Source of the DNA: Leidyana gryllorum EB-2025a
Lineage: Eukaryota > Apicomplexa
Length of the DNA: 64,000 nucleotides
Assembly: GCA_048772705.1 (NCBI GenBank)
Contig: JBLWGC010000211.1
Coordinates: forward strand, 42,795-106,794
Direction: 5' to 3'
Below the pieces are notes generated by a model. It saw only the letters and a list, made by a program, of their open reading frames with translations, ran no database searches and had not been told where the DNA came from. The position numbers were made by a program, and so were the translations under genes. Positions 20,967-32,120 of this stretch are shown one piece after another (positions within the stretch are counted from its first letter, which is position 1; each line of letters begins with the position of its first letter).

Positions 20967-23900
20967 ATGCGTTCTCGGGACCCCTCCCCGTCGAGGGGAC
21001 AGATGACAATCACTCTCAAGACGGCGGCAACTGCCGCTGGTGAACCTGATGAAACAGTGAGTGCTGCCTATATTTGTATGGATGTACTGTGTGCCCCAGG
21101 CGCGCGTGCGCATAGAAGTGAACAACCCTGAGCTGGTTGCTGAGCGCGTTGTAAATCAGTTGGCTAAAAGGTTCCCACCGGAGAGTGTAGTCACTCTGGC
21201 CGCTGGCGGCGGCGGAGGAACGACTACAGAGGACGATGACACACTTCCTGGTGGAACCGAAGATGGAGACACCGTATCATGTGGGGAGCGTTTGGCTTCG
21301 AACGGCAGTTGGAAGCCTCGAAAGGTTACAGGACGACTGCTACCGTCAGACTGCGGGTCGACAGAGTGTATCAAAGACTTATGGCAGGCGCAGTTCTATC
21401 TCGTCAGTAGTGATTTGGACATGGCTGTGCCAGTCTGCGAGAATCAGGAACGCGTGCGTCTATGTGACCGCTCTTCAATCCCTGTCAACCCTAATGATGT
21501 TATGACGGTTTGGCACGATGAAACGGGTCACGCGACCGTTGCGGCTCGCGGCTATGCTCGATACCCCCCCACACTGAGCGCCGAGCTGCCGGTACCGGTC
21601 GAGAACCGAGGAGTCAGCCGCTTCTGCCAAGACTTCCTCATCTCTGACGAACTGGAACGAGCTGTACCATTATGTCCAGGACAAACTCAATTGCATCTCA
21701 TTGACGACAATGTAGTTCCTGTCAATCCTTCTGAAGTCTGCACCGTGCACTACGGTGACAGAGGCATTGCCCTCTTTCATCGCAAACACGATGGCACAGT
21801 TCTGCCCGGCCTACCTATCAAACCCGGCCTCGCCTACTGCGCTGTCCCCCACAGAGTTCGATCCACTCAAGCCACTCCACTCAGCGCTGCACGCGTACCT
21901 ATCAATCGCGACGGACGACCCGATATCCACGTGGTCCTCTACGACGATAGTGGTCTCCCTATATGTGTTCGAGGACCCACTGGAGGCTTGGTGCCCGATG
22001 GGCTGAAGCAGAAGGGGTCCGCGTGCTCCGTCGAGTATTATTGGACGACCCCCAATGGAAACAAAGGCTCTTCCACCCGCATATCCGTTATGGGACCCGA
22101 CAATCGCGCAACTCTCATCAATGGTGACACCGTCACGGTCGCACCTGCTGACCTTTCGGTTGTATTAAGACACCGCGAAAGCAATGCAGACGACAAATCG
22201 GCCACAGCCGCAATCTCCTCTCGGATCAATGACGGCTTGCGATCCTCGCCACTCTCCAACAGCACTCCCAACCGTAGGCTCAGACCTCCAATAGACTCAG
22301 ACGAGGACGACCTCGACGACGACGACGACGACCTCCTCGATGACAATGACGACGCTATGATGATGGACCAAGTCGACGATAGAAGGCCCTATCGAAGCAG
22401 TAGGCGCCCTCGCCGAGGGGATAGAGATCACGATGGACGCATTCCCCATGCTGTCCGTGAACGCGATGTCAAAGCCTCGGCCCGTGCTGCTGATCTCCGG
22501 CGCGGCCGTGATCACCGTTCGAGTCCTCTCCGCTCTCACCGACCGCCTCCATCATCAGCCGACGAACTCAGTGAAGACGATCTGCCGACAACTCGGCGGA
22601 GGCGCGCATCTCCTCTACGGAAAATGGTCAGCGAAGCCTATGACGACCGCACACGGACGAGCAAACAAAGACGGCCACCAACTAGTCCCACTCGTCGCCG
22701 AGAATCCGACAGCATCGAAATGGATACTTACGCGTCATCATATGAGGCTCCTAGAAGACGGAGACAAGACTCCCCCACATGGATTACACAAACAGCCTCA
22801 ACAACAGATTCTGTCTTCGACGAAGATGATGAGGATTTGGCCGTCAAAATCAATCGACGGGACCCGTCCGCAGAAACTTACGCCCGCTCCCAAACATACT
22901 TTCTCCCAGCCAAGCTGGACTTCGCCATACCCGTCCAAGCAGACCAGTCACATGTCAAACTCGCCAACGGCGATAAACTCGTAATTCAAGTAGGTCTCAA
23001 TGCCGTCGGTGCCGATACGTGTTTGCTGTCCTCGACGGACGCTAATATCTCGTCCTTTGGTGCCTGTAGTGTGTTTTTGTCAACGATGTCTTCTCACAGA
23101 GTGTGTGTTCATAGTGTGTGTTGGCGCTCGATTTTGTTGATTGAACTCCATTTTCATGCACATTGCAGCCTTCACAAACGTTCACGGTGGAATATGACCG
23201 CCGTGGATTCCCAATGAAGACGGTGTACTCTGATGGCTCGACGACCTCATGGATGCCGAGTCGTCAGGGTGTAGCTGCCAAGTTTCAGGACTATTTTGTG
23301 CACAAAGATCTGTTGCAAGCAGTTCCAATTCGACCGGGACAGACCGAAGTGGTGTTGAATGATGGCACCACGGTGTCGGTACCCGATAGCAACGTCATGT
23401 CTGTATTCTATGACGGTTCGGGTCGGGCAGCTTTCACGATCAGCGGTTCGAAGAAGCGGATTCGGCCGGGTCTGGTTACGAAGAGCGGGATTGCGCACTC
23501 AGTACAATATCTGAATATGGTTGATGCTGGTGACGGTTCGGGGGAGCAGTTCGTGGTCCCCTTCAAGGCTCACCAGAAGGAGGTGCCTGATCCGCGCAAG
23601 CCATCCCGAAAAATGACAGTGAATCGCAAGGCCATAACGGTGGCCTTTTTCGATAAATCTAAGAAGCCGCTTTACACGCAGCTGCCTGACGGCACAATCA
23701 TTGGCGGCGGGCTGGCTGGTTCGCGTTTGACGACGAGCGAAGAGGCATCAACGTTTGATAACTCAAGTCTTCTGAGTGACTCATCCAGTCCCGGCCTCAG
23801 ACCCCTTCAATACTCGGAGCGCCCTCGCCGCATATCCTTAGGCAGGGTGGCACAAGGGCACAAGTCTTCTCGCGTGCGCAAGAACAGCCAGTCGGTGAGT

Positions 23901-24996
23901 GACCCCAGTGGCATATTTCATGTGTCTGATCAGCATCTACCGCACGAACAACAACAACACATTGCTGAGGAATCTCATCAAAGTGCTCGTTCTCGAACTG
24001 ATTCTGCGTTGCGATCAAAGAGACAAGAGATCATTGAAATTCGCATTCCCGTTCAGCAAGTCGAATACATTGACAAGATTGTGGAGGTGCCGGAGATTCA
24101 TTATGTGGACAAGCACGTAGAGGTAAGCGTGGTTTGTTTGTTCGTCGGCTGGACTTAGTGAGGGGCCCGGCCGCCCTTGTGCACCCAACTACCCCTCCAA
24201 GACCACTCGCGCAACTTGCAGCCACAGCTTCATTTTTTCAGGTGGAGCAAGTTGAGTGGCAGACGAAAATAGTTAAGAAGAAGGAGGTGATTGAGCGCCC
24301 TGTGGAGCACATCAAATACGTTCCCAAGGTGGAAACTAAGATAGTGGAACACATTCTCGAGAAACAAGAGGTAAGGCGCTGACGCCGGCGGCCCCAGTAT
24401 ACATTGTGTGTCTGTAGTTTATCGAGGTTCCTGTGCCGAAGATCATCGAACAGAAGAAAAAGGTTGACCGTTTTGTGGATACCAAGAAGAACATCACCGT
24501 ACAGCAAACCATTCGGCCAGTGATCAAAGATACTCTGGAGATATACGAGGATGTGGAATGTCTGACCTTGGAGCCTGAGTTGATCCCAGTGGACGTTTTT
24601 GTGCCACGCTTGGTCAAGAGTCGGTTGATCGCGGTGGGTACGACTAAAGAGGAGCACAAAGAAGTGGACGTGCCGCTCGCTCACTACAATTCCTTGCTGC
24701 TCAAGATGAATCCGACATTTGCCAACAATTACGAGAAATTGCCAATGATCAAGAATGCCGGAGGATCGTTCCCTCTGCTTCCCAGCGATCAGCAAGTGAC
24801 GGTTCTTGCGCCAACCGCAGAAGAAATCACTCAGGTTCTCAAGACGGCAGGTGTAGTGTCTCGCAACGCTACTCAAGCCGAAGCCACACGCATAGCCAAC
24901 CGCGCTCGTCGACGATCTTTAACAGACGAGGAGTCTGTGGGTCAGTTCGCTCCTCGCACCTGTGTCATCGATCCACATTCGTTCTCTCATCACTGA
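20967..24996 (+). CDS. Alveolin-domain pellicle protein with repeated N-terminal modules (~1213 aa)
   Basis: Alveolins (IMC proteins) build the intermediate-filament-like network under the alveolar sacs of alveolates. Exons are 20967-21056, 21100-22989, 23169-24122, 24242-24370 and 24418-24996. The alveolin core lies at ~residues 930-1110, with the Val/Pro/Glu/Ile/Lys-rich periodicity of the family (IPVQQVEYIDKIVEVPEI, VPKVETKIVEHILEK, IEVPVPKIIEQ). The N-terminal two thirds are unusual. A module with a DLxxAVPl start, a GQ-type turn, a D/NGxxVxV stretch and an end like tVxYDxxG recurs at ~128, ~204, ~630 and ~698, with weaker parts near 296, 358 and 812. A charged region (poly-Asp at ~22300, then Arg/Ser-rich) separates the two module pairs. 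No signal peptide or membrane segment is seen. Introns of 179 and 119 nt are long for this window. Confidence 0.92.
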
Positions 24997-25546
24997 AAAT
25001 ATACAACAAATCAATGCCCCCTTTTTTTCTCTTTCTTTGTGTCTTGATTGTGATTGAATAGCTCCTCCTCACTCTCTTCAACAAAAATCTCCAAACCCCT
25101 CAACAAAGATTATGCTCACGGCTGTGTGCATTCGAAGCAAGGAAGGAATGAAGGAGTCAGAGACTCACACACACACGCCCGCTCCGGTGCACTTAGCCAA
25201 CATATCAATTAGGTTGCTACCAGTCCGGCACACAGACAAACAAGCACACAGCCAGCCTGGGAGGGATTTGGGAGACAAACAGGCGGTAGCAGAATCATTG
25301 GTCGATTGAGATACATGCGACTGGATAGATGGACAAATTGGTGTGAGTGCGCTGGTGAGAACAGACAGACAGTCAGATGGATGGATAGATCGATCGACCG
25401 ACCATCCACCGATCGATTGATCGTATATGCGTGGCAGTCAGAACGTGACTTTCACAGCCAAGTATTCTACTACTTGACCTGCGAGCACTATGAAGGTATA
25501 TCTGGAAATGATGAATGAAGGTAAGTATTGTGTGAATCTATTGGCA
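24997..25546. other. 550-bp convergent intergenic region with simple sequence
   Basis: The longest gap in the window. Contents: a T-rich stretch at 25017-25040, a short CA tract near 25165-25177, and a GA/GATC-rich zone at ~25366-25425 with repeated gatgg, gatag, gatcg and gacc words and several GATC sites. Small frames here have no coding character. Confidence 0.6.
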
Positions 25547-26899
25547 TCACGGAATGATGGCTTGAGTGGTGACCAGTTGTTCAATTGTTCGCGCCACCAG
25601 CCTGCCCAAATCGGTACGACTGAATATACCCGTGAGCAGACCGCGGTCGTCCACCAGGAATATACGCTGGATGTCGGCAGCCAACATCCGTTGTACCACG
25701 AAACGCAACGGCGTCTTCTCATTGACACTAATCGATGGAAACTTCGACTTCAGGTCCAGCTGACGCACACGACTGACGTAATTGAGCGTCGGAGCCATCA
25801 ACAAACGTTCCCGTGGCGCTTGCAGATCTCCAGGCCGCAACAAAAATGGTCGAATGTCTCGCACCGAGATAACGCCAAGACTTCGACGCGGAGCTTCCTG
25901 GTCAACAACCGGCATCGCGGTGTAACCGGTCAACACCAAACGCTGCAAGGTGTCCAAAAGACAGTCAGTCTCCAGTGCTACCCGTAGTCGACCGCATCGC
26001 CATGATTCGCTCACATTCAACATCTCCGCGTCCGCCCCACTGGCACGCGAACTAGCGGACCCTGCCGGTGCTGCCAAGGCAACGTCAAAGGCCGACGAGC
26101 TCTTCCCGTCTAATCTTGAGAAAAAGTCAGCTTTGTGAAGGAGGGAGAACAAGTCGGAAGCACTGAAAATCCGTTGAAGGCTCAGTTGGCCCGTCGAATG
26201 GTCAAAAGAGAATACAGGAACACGCGGACTAATTTCAAAAGCGCGCACCAACACCTGAAACGGATCGTCCTCCCAACATGGAACAAACGTATTGCGCCCA
26301 GAAGCATTGGCAAGTTCACCACAAGGTTGAGCAAGCAAGTTCTCAACTGCCACGTCGATCGCGGAATGTGCTGTATATCGGCGGCGATCTTCTATTTCGT
26401 TCTCGTCATTCGACGATGTTGTGTCCGAGGCTCGGGAAAGCAATGGAAGGAGACTTTGCATTTCGGCGATCTCATTCGCTGCACTGTCGATAAAGTATTT
26501 GAGCACATCGCGCATGTCAATCATGCGGAAGTATTGCCGGATCACTTCAGCGGAAGGGCGATTCTTGGATGGTGGCAATCTGACTGAGTGGCTGGGGGAA
26601 TCGCACACCATGGCGGTTCGCACATGATGTTTGTCCATAGTTCGGAGAGCTTCAGCCATGCTGGTTTCTGACGCAAAACACAACGTTTGTTGAGGCGGCA
26701 AAAAAGAACTGGCCGCGTCCATGAACGGACGAGCCAAGATGCCCTGCATTTTGCGGATCGGACTGGGGGAGGCAGGAGTGAAGACCAGGTTCGGCATCGA
26801 TACGCCGCGGCCTACTTGCCGGCTCTGGAAAACCGAAGGCAGACATTTTAAAGCGGGCACTAAGGCCGCCCGCTTAACCACCAGCGCGGGACGCAGCAT
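25547..26899 (-). CDS. Four-CBS-domain protein, AMPK-gamma-like (450 aa)
   Basis: CBS domains pair to bind adenine nucleotides, and four in tandem is the layout of AMPK gamma/Snf4. Single exon from the ATG at 26899. CBS1 lies around residues 60-150, CBS2 ~205-275 (VPVFSFDHSTGQL then RIFSASDLFSLL), CBS3 ~320-375 (GYTAMPVVDQEAPRRSLGVISVRDI) and CBS4 ~390-445 (ADIQRIFLVDDRGLLTGIFSRTDL). The first ~30 residues are basic and free of acidic residues (MLRPALVVKRAALVPALK), which would fit an organelle presequence but is not conclusive. Whether it partners a SNF1-type kinase cannot be told from this window. A CACACGTGTG palindrome sits about 48 bp upstream. Confidence 0.8.
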   Translation of the reverse strand: MLRPALVVKRAALVPALKCLPSVFQSRQVGRGVSMPNLVFTPASPSPIRKMQGILARPFMDAASSFLPPQQTLCFASETSMAEALRTMDKHHVRTAMVCDSPSHSVRLPPSKNRPSAEVIRQYFRMIDMRDVLKYFIDSAANEIAEMQSLLPLLSRASDTTSSNDENEIEDRRRYTAHSAIDVAVENLLAQPCGELANASGRNTFVPCWEDDPFQVLVRAFEISPRVPVFSFDHSTGQLSLQRIFSASDLFSLLHKADFFSRLDGKSSSAFDVALAAPAGSASSRASGADAEMLNVSESWRCGRLRVALETDCLLDTLQRLVLTGYTAMPVVDQEAPRRSLGVISVRDIRPFLLRPGDLQAPRERLLMAPTLNYVSRVRQLDLKSKFPSISVNEKTPLRFVVQRMLAADIQRIFLVDDRGLLTGIFSRTDLGRLVARTIEQLVTTQAIIP

Positions 26900-27161
26900 T
26901 TGTTCACCTTTTCCCCTCAAAGTTGAGGGCAAGCAAAAAAAACATGACACACGTGTGTGCCGCCGAGCTCTTATCGCGCTGTTGTCGCTCTTGGGAATCA
27001 ATCAATCGTAACATTGGATGTCAACAATGTGTTGAGTTCAGAGGTGGAGAGGATATTTCCCGGAACGAGATATCCGTAAATAAGACAGTCGCAATGGACC
27101 TGCCAGCACTCCAGTCAGCCAGCTCCCGAATAGTTCCTTCCACAGAGCATCGATTTCTGCC
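26900..27161. promoter_or_regulatory. Intergenic region with CACACGTGTG (26948-26957)
   Basis: 262 bp between the racemase-like stop and the CBS gene start, both on the minus strand. It contains gacacacgtgtgtgcc, a palindrome matching the element seen before two secreted-protein genes. No reading frame here looks coding. Confidence 0.45.
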
Positions 27162-28286
27162 CTACGGAAGTGCTGCAAGGCCGGCAATATGACGGGTAAC
27201 ACGTTTTGTAAGGCGACAAGTCAAAATCTCTGGGGGGCAATCGAGTTTGGTGGCGACAACATGGAGCGGTAACTTGCCACCCCAGAGAATCACATCATCT
27301 CCAACGCGATCCAGAGAGTCTATTCCAAGATCAACTAAGGTGGTATCCATACTAGGTTGATCCACAATCTCACAATAACGCCCATTAACATAGACAGGCA
27401 TCCCACGAGGAACCGCTGAGGGGTATCCGTCACCATAGCCCACTGAGACGACACCCAGACGAGTGTCTGCCGAGCACCGTCGTTTCTGGTCAAAGCCGAC
27501 AGCTTCTCCTTGGCGACATTCACGTATCGAGATAATCTTCGCTTTCAACGTCATGACTGGGCGCAAATCGATATGCGGTAGTCCACGGGGTTCACGTTCA
27601 CCGACATAACGATGCGACAACGGCCAGATCCCATACAGCATTCGGCCAAGCCGCACTGTCTCCGCAGCAATCTCGTTAGGGTAGAGTAGCAGACTGCCTC
27701 CGTCAGTGAGGCACTTTAAGCCCGCACGTCCTTTTGTGAACTGCTCAAAATCACTGACTTCTGAACTCGTGATGAGCTTCCCTTCGGGAGCATTTGACGC
27801 ACTCAAACGGGATACAAAGTTGGGTGGCTGCTTGACATTGACACACGTCGAGAGTCTTTGAAGTGCCCACACACGCGCACTCGCTTCACGAAATCCAGTT
27901 GTATGCAAGCCCAAGTCCAGCTCCAACCAAACAGCACAAGGTCGTTCTAGTTTGACGGTTTCCAGTAGAGTTAACTGAATTTCGGAGTGACAAACGATAT
28001 CGCAGGCTTCTCGGGCCAGACGGCGTAAGTCCGCAGGAGTCCACACGCCAGAGAGTACGATAATAGGTCTAAGGATGCCACTCAGTCTTAGTTCAAAGGC
28101 TTCACTGGGCCGAGCCACGGCGAAGCCGTCAACCTCATTTTCAAGGGCTCGGGCTATCGGTATGGCTCCATGGCCGTAGGCGTCGGCTGATAAGACAGCA
28201 TATACTCGGCTTCCAGCCGGAACTAGCGTCTTGGCTTGATGCAGATTATGCAGTACATTACCGAGTTCGACGATTGCAGTGGCCAT
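27162..28286 (-). CDS. alr: Alanine racemase-family protein lacking the PLP lysine (374 aa)
   Basis: Fold type III PLP enzyme family that interconverts L- and D-alanine in bacteria. Length and order match Alr: an N-terminal barrel start (ATAIVELGNVLHNLHQAK), the PLP-site loop, RLGRMLYGIWP, VVSVGYGDGYPSAVP (keeps the catalytic Tyr region), VDQPSMDTTLVDLG and VGDDVILWGG. The PLP-site loop reads VLSADAYGHG where active enzymes have (V)KADAYGHG, so the Schiff-base Lys is Ser (TCA). The stretch equivalent to DTGMxRxG is DLGLHTTGF, so an active-site Arg is also missing. It is therefore probably not a racemase; a pseudoenzyme or PLP carrier is possible. Single exon. The start at 28286 is the first ATG of the frame. 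The family is mostly bacterial, so lateral transfer is plausible. Confidence 0.88.
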   Translation of the reverse strand: MATAIVELGNVLHNLHQAKTLVPAGSRVYAVLSADAYGHGAIPIARALENEVDGFAVARPSEAFELRLSGILRPIIVLSGVWTPADLRRLAREACDIVCHSEIQLTLLETVKLERPCAVWLELDLGLHTTGFREASARVWALQRLSTCVNVKQPPNFVSRLSASNAPEGKLITSSEVSDFEQFTKGRAGLKCLTDGGSLLLYPNEIAAETVRLGRMLYGIWPLSHRYVGEREPRGLPHIDLRPVMTLKAKIISIRECRQGEAVGFDQKRRCSADTRLGVVSVGYGDGYPSAVPRGMPVYVNGRYCEIVDQPSMDTTLVDLGIDSLDRVGDDVILWGGKLPLHVVATKLDCPPEILTCRLTKRVTRHIAGLAALP

Positions 28287-28339
28287 TACAGTCTGTTTGA
28301 CGAGAGGTGTCCCATCCGGGACCAACGGCTAACAACAAC

Positions 28340-29188
28340 TCAGAAACAGCATCCGCACCACACTGGACTGCGTTGCTTTCGCACATTATCGGACTCGCTG
28401 AACGATCCAATGCGCTTGAGCACCTTTCGGTCGCGATCACAACATCCGCAACAATTCAGGAAGCCACAACAACCTTCTGAACGGTCAAAAGCGCCACAAC
28501 AACAGATATTGTTGCAGCCGCCCAGACACCCTTTGTCACGCTTGGAAATGTAATACTTGCGATGGGGTCGATTGCTCATCACATGGGCACGCGGATCCAT
28601 TCCGCCACCCACGTTCTCGTAAGCATGTATTGAAGCTTGACGTTGACGAACAGCAAAACTCTCCGGAGCACCGTATACTGCAACACGTGTCTCTTCACAA
28701 AAGCCGAGGATGCGCGCACACACAAACAACAAACCACCTCACGAAGCAGAGCGAGTAGACATGCCACTGAAAGGAAGGAAAGGAAGAGAGAACGCACGAG
28801 AGGCACGAATTCTATAAGACTTACAAGGAGGGGCTGCGGCTGCTACTGCTGGATGATGATATTCAGGAGGGGGCATCATTGGAGGAACTCGATGATGATA
28901 GGGCGCAGCGTCAGCAGCTAAGCGGTAAGCATCAGGCTGATGATGCATGGTGGCGTAAGAAGCGATTTGATTTGTGGCTAGTGCTAAACTGTTTCTGGTC
29001 ATATCGTCCTCTAAAGATCGTCTATGACGGATTTCTGCCCGCGGGGGAGTGCTACGATGTCGGTGGCGAGCTACGCCATCATGCTGGCGTCCGCTGGCCT
29101 CAGCCGTCCGTCCCGTACGCCGGTCGTCCGGCGAGTGGTGCCGCCGGCTGGGGCTTTTGGAATGGTGGTGGTGGCGATGTTTGGGCAT
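28340..29188 (-). CDS. His/Arg-rich protein with Cys-cluster C-terminus (233 aa)
   Basis: Not recognised. Exons 29188-28825 and 28677-28340 with a 147-nt intron that matches in phase. The N-terminus is basic and very rich in His, Arg and Ser (MPKHRHHHHSKSPSRRHH). The middle is Pro/Ala/His-rich. The C-terminal ~70 residues carry about fifteen cysteines in short clusters (GCLGGCNNICCCG, GCCGFLNCCGCC, final CGCCF). With no signal peptide, such clusters suggest multiple palmitoylation or metal binding rather than disulfides; this is inference. The stop is 53 bp upstream of the racemase-like start on the same strand. Confidence 0.65.
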
Positions 29189-29363
29189 CGTGAAAAAAAC
29201 GCGCTTTTTTAGGTGTGTGCCGGGTGGCAACGCCAGTGAGAGATAGCTGTAGTACACCAGAGTTGGTGGGACATTAGGATTACTCGAAACCTTCACAGGT
29301 GGTGCTACGAAAAAATAATAGTGGGTGCTGGGGCCACACACCAACTGCACAACCGTAAAAACG

Positions 29364-31980
29364 ATGGAGCTGGTTCCCGGAAAGCTGCGGGAATTCCGTC
29401 AAAGGAGCTTCTGGACGCGCTTCTATGCTGAAAGGGCGCCCGAAGAGGTGATGGAATGGTAGGTGGCTTTTGGTTGTCAATACAGTACATCCCTTTGGTA
29501 CTGTAGGTATGGGACCATCGCGGATGTCAAGCCACTGTTTCAAACGGAACTCAATGACACCGAGAAGACTGCGGAAGGGCCTAGGACGCGTGGCACAAAC
29601 TCCCCGCCTCAGCGCAAACCCACACGTAATGTTTCGGTCCTGAACTGTGGTTTCGGTTCTTTGGAGCTTGCTGAAAGGCTGCACGACGATTTGGCGTAAG
29701 TGAAGGTGTGCTATGAGCTGCTACGTTGTCCCTTACAGCATCCGCGACATATGCACTCTGCATGGTTCCGCGCAACTTGTGTCGGGAATGGAACAGCGTA
29801 ACGCTGCTAAAAGGCCTGACCTCAAGTTTGTGGCGTTGACCACGAAGCTCACGGACACGTTTGGCGCAGCATCATATGACTGGGTGATCGATCGGGGCAG
29901 TTTCGACCACGTTTTGATGAGCTGTGCTGAAAACGAAACCGCAACGGTGGCAGCCCGTCATCTAGAGAACGCGCTCGAAGTGCTGCGTCCCAACGGCAAG
30001 TTGATCCTAATCACGTTGGGCCAGGGGGCTGTGCTCAAGGCCTTAGTTACCTTCTTGAAGGACAAGAAGATGGTTATGCGTCTGTATCCGATCGGGTTGA
30101 AGGAGAATGGAATGAACGCCAATGTATTTGATCCCGTCTGCTTCGTTATTCAGAACCGATCGGACCCAGAAGAACCAGACCATCCGATGGTTACGGTTGA
30201 TTACCGTTTTACCACCATGGAAGCACGGAACGCTTCCAATCGTGTTAGTATCTATCAAATCTTCAAGGTGGTCAAAGACGAAAGGAAGCGAGCCTATGCT
30301 CAAGCGAATATCATGGACTACCATCCAGGAAACTTGATTTTCTTCGATCTCCTGGGCTCTGACAGCAAGGGGGGTGAAATGTCTTACTCTCTCAGTGCTT
30401 ACGACAGGACCTATCCTCGTTTTGCTTCGGCCGACAAGCGAAGCAAATTCTTGAGGACTCTGAGACCTACCATTGCCATATTGGCACCCCAAGCTGATCA
30501 ACACCATTGGCTTTACAAAACGGTGCATGGCCACCAACGGCTATGTGAACGTGCAGGTTGTCGTCGCGTCATCTGCGTCTTCCTACCTGACTTCGGTCCT
30601 CTATCTGAGAGAGCGCTGAACCCAACTGACACCGTCAACAAGATCAAAGAAGACCTCACCCGGTCACTGATCGAGCTGGCTGTGGACAAGCGCAACCCTG
30701 TCCTCCTCATGACGCAACAGGAAAATTTCTGTGACGAACGTATCCCTGTGCACAAGTGCGAATCCGGCCACGCTGGCAAGATCCTCGTCTTTGATGCTAT
30801 CGTCGACGAAGACGATGAGGAATTCAAGGAGGTTCCCGAAGATGATCTGGCAGCAGCCAACGAACACAAGCCCGCACGACCATCGAAGTACAAGCGAAGG
30901 ACTATGATCTTTGAATGTAACCCTCGTATGGCCCAGACTGAAGTCTGGTACACCACCAATAACGATAAGGTATGGCTTCACGTCTTACTTCCCTCAACTT
31001 CTGCAGATTGAATTCGACTACCAACACATTTGCCACGCATATCACCTCCTCTTGCTTGCTGGCCTGCACTCACTGAATCTAGTACCTCTGGAGAAGCCAT
31101 ACACGGCGGCGCTTTTGGGACTGGGTGAGTTGGCCTCTCCTCTCACCGGCATTCACTCATTAATGCAGGCGGTGGCATGCTTGCCTCGACACTCAAGAGC
31201 ATTTTCGGCACACATCTCGACCTCACTTCCGTCGAACTGGATCCGGCAGTGGCTGAGATTGCGCAAAAGGTACGTTTCGGAACGTACATAACCCTGATAT
31301 TGAGTTGCGACAGCATTTTGGCTTCACTGTCGGCCCCGGAAACCAATTGGCTATTGCGGATGGGTGCCAGTGGGTGATTGACAACAAGGCTACTAAACTC
31401 AACTTCCTGATCCTGGATATCAATGCGTCTCAAGGAGAGATTGGAGCCGGCTACGAAGGCGTGTCTTGCCCCCCTGCTGTCTTTCTGGGCGATCAATTCT
31501 TGCAGGCAGTCCATGAACAGCTAAAAACAGAAGGTGAGTTGTGTGCTCTGTCCACCAAAATCACGGTGACTTCAGGTGTTATGCTGATCAATTCCGTCTG
31601 CCATCAAGCCCGTGGACGCGACCGACTCATTCAAAAGCTCAAGGAGGTCTTCCCTGAGGTTTGCACGCTCAAGTATTCTGAGGTAGGTCCATCTCCGGCA
31701 CCTTTGTGTAATCCTTCTACAGGATCTGAATGAAGCAATAATCTGCTACAAGACACGCCGGCAACCTGTCAAAGCTGAGGGATTGGAAGATCTGATCCCG
31801 ACTACGACTCAGGATATCCGCGTGATCTTGAATGAAATGGTATGCACCATGTGTTTTTTCACAACATTCCGATTCTACCTACAGAAGGGCTCCTGGCCGG
31901 TTATACAGAAGGTTATGGAGAAGACACCGATGTATCTTAGCAAATATGCGCGCTTCAACGCAGTTATGGAGCAGTTCTAA
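29364..31980 (+). CDS. METTL13: METTL13/eEF1A-lysine-N-terminal methyltransferase-like protein, nine exons (757 aa)
   Basis: The METTL13 family carries two seven-beta-strand methyltransferase domains and in animals methylates eEF1A. Exons: 29364-29458, 29507-29695, 29739-30969, 31007-31124, 31169-31269, 31314-31533, 31576-31682, 31723-31839 and 31885-31980. The N-terminus shows the family's REFRQRSFWTRFYAER...EWYG start. The first domain keeps VSVLNCGFGSLELAERL as motif I and DWVIDRGSFDHV. The second has AALLGLGGGMLASTL, SVELDPAVAEIAQK and LNFLILDINAS. A ~250-residue linker with charged stretches separates them. Introns are 37-48 nt throughout. It faces the Cys-rich gene across 175 bp. Confidence 0.88.
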
Positions 31981-32120
31981 GTCAGATCGTGTTCGAGCAC
32001 TTTTTGGGACATTGGAAGACTTCGTCACCCGGTTCCGGAGACGCGCCCTATACAAACACGAAGTGGCACCCTTGCCTCAGCACTTTCGGAAGTCAAGCTT
32101 GAAGTGTTAAATCGCTAACA

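Noticed and set aside
25112-25518. Small frames in the 550-bp gap
   Set aside because: Low-complexity translation (His/Thr, Asp/Arg repeats) caused by simple DNA repeats, with no splice partners.
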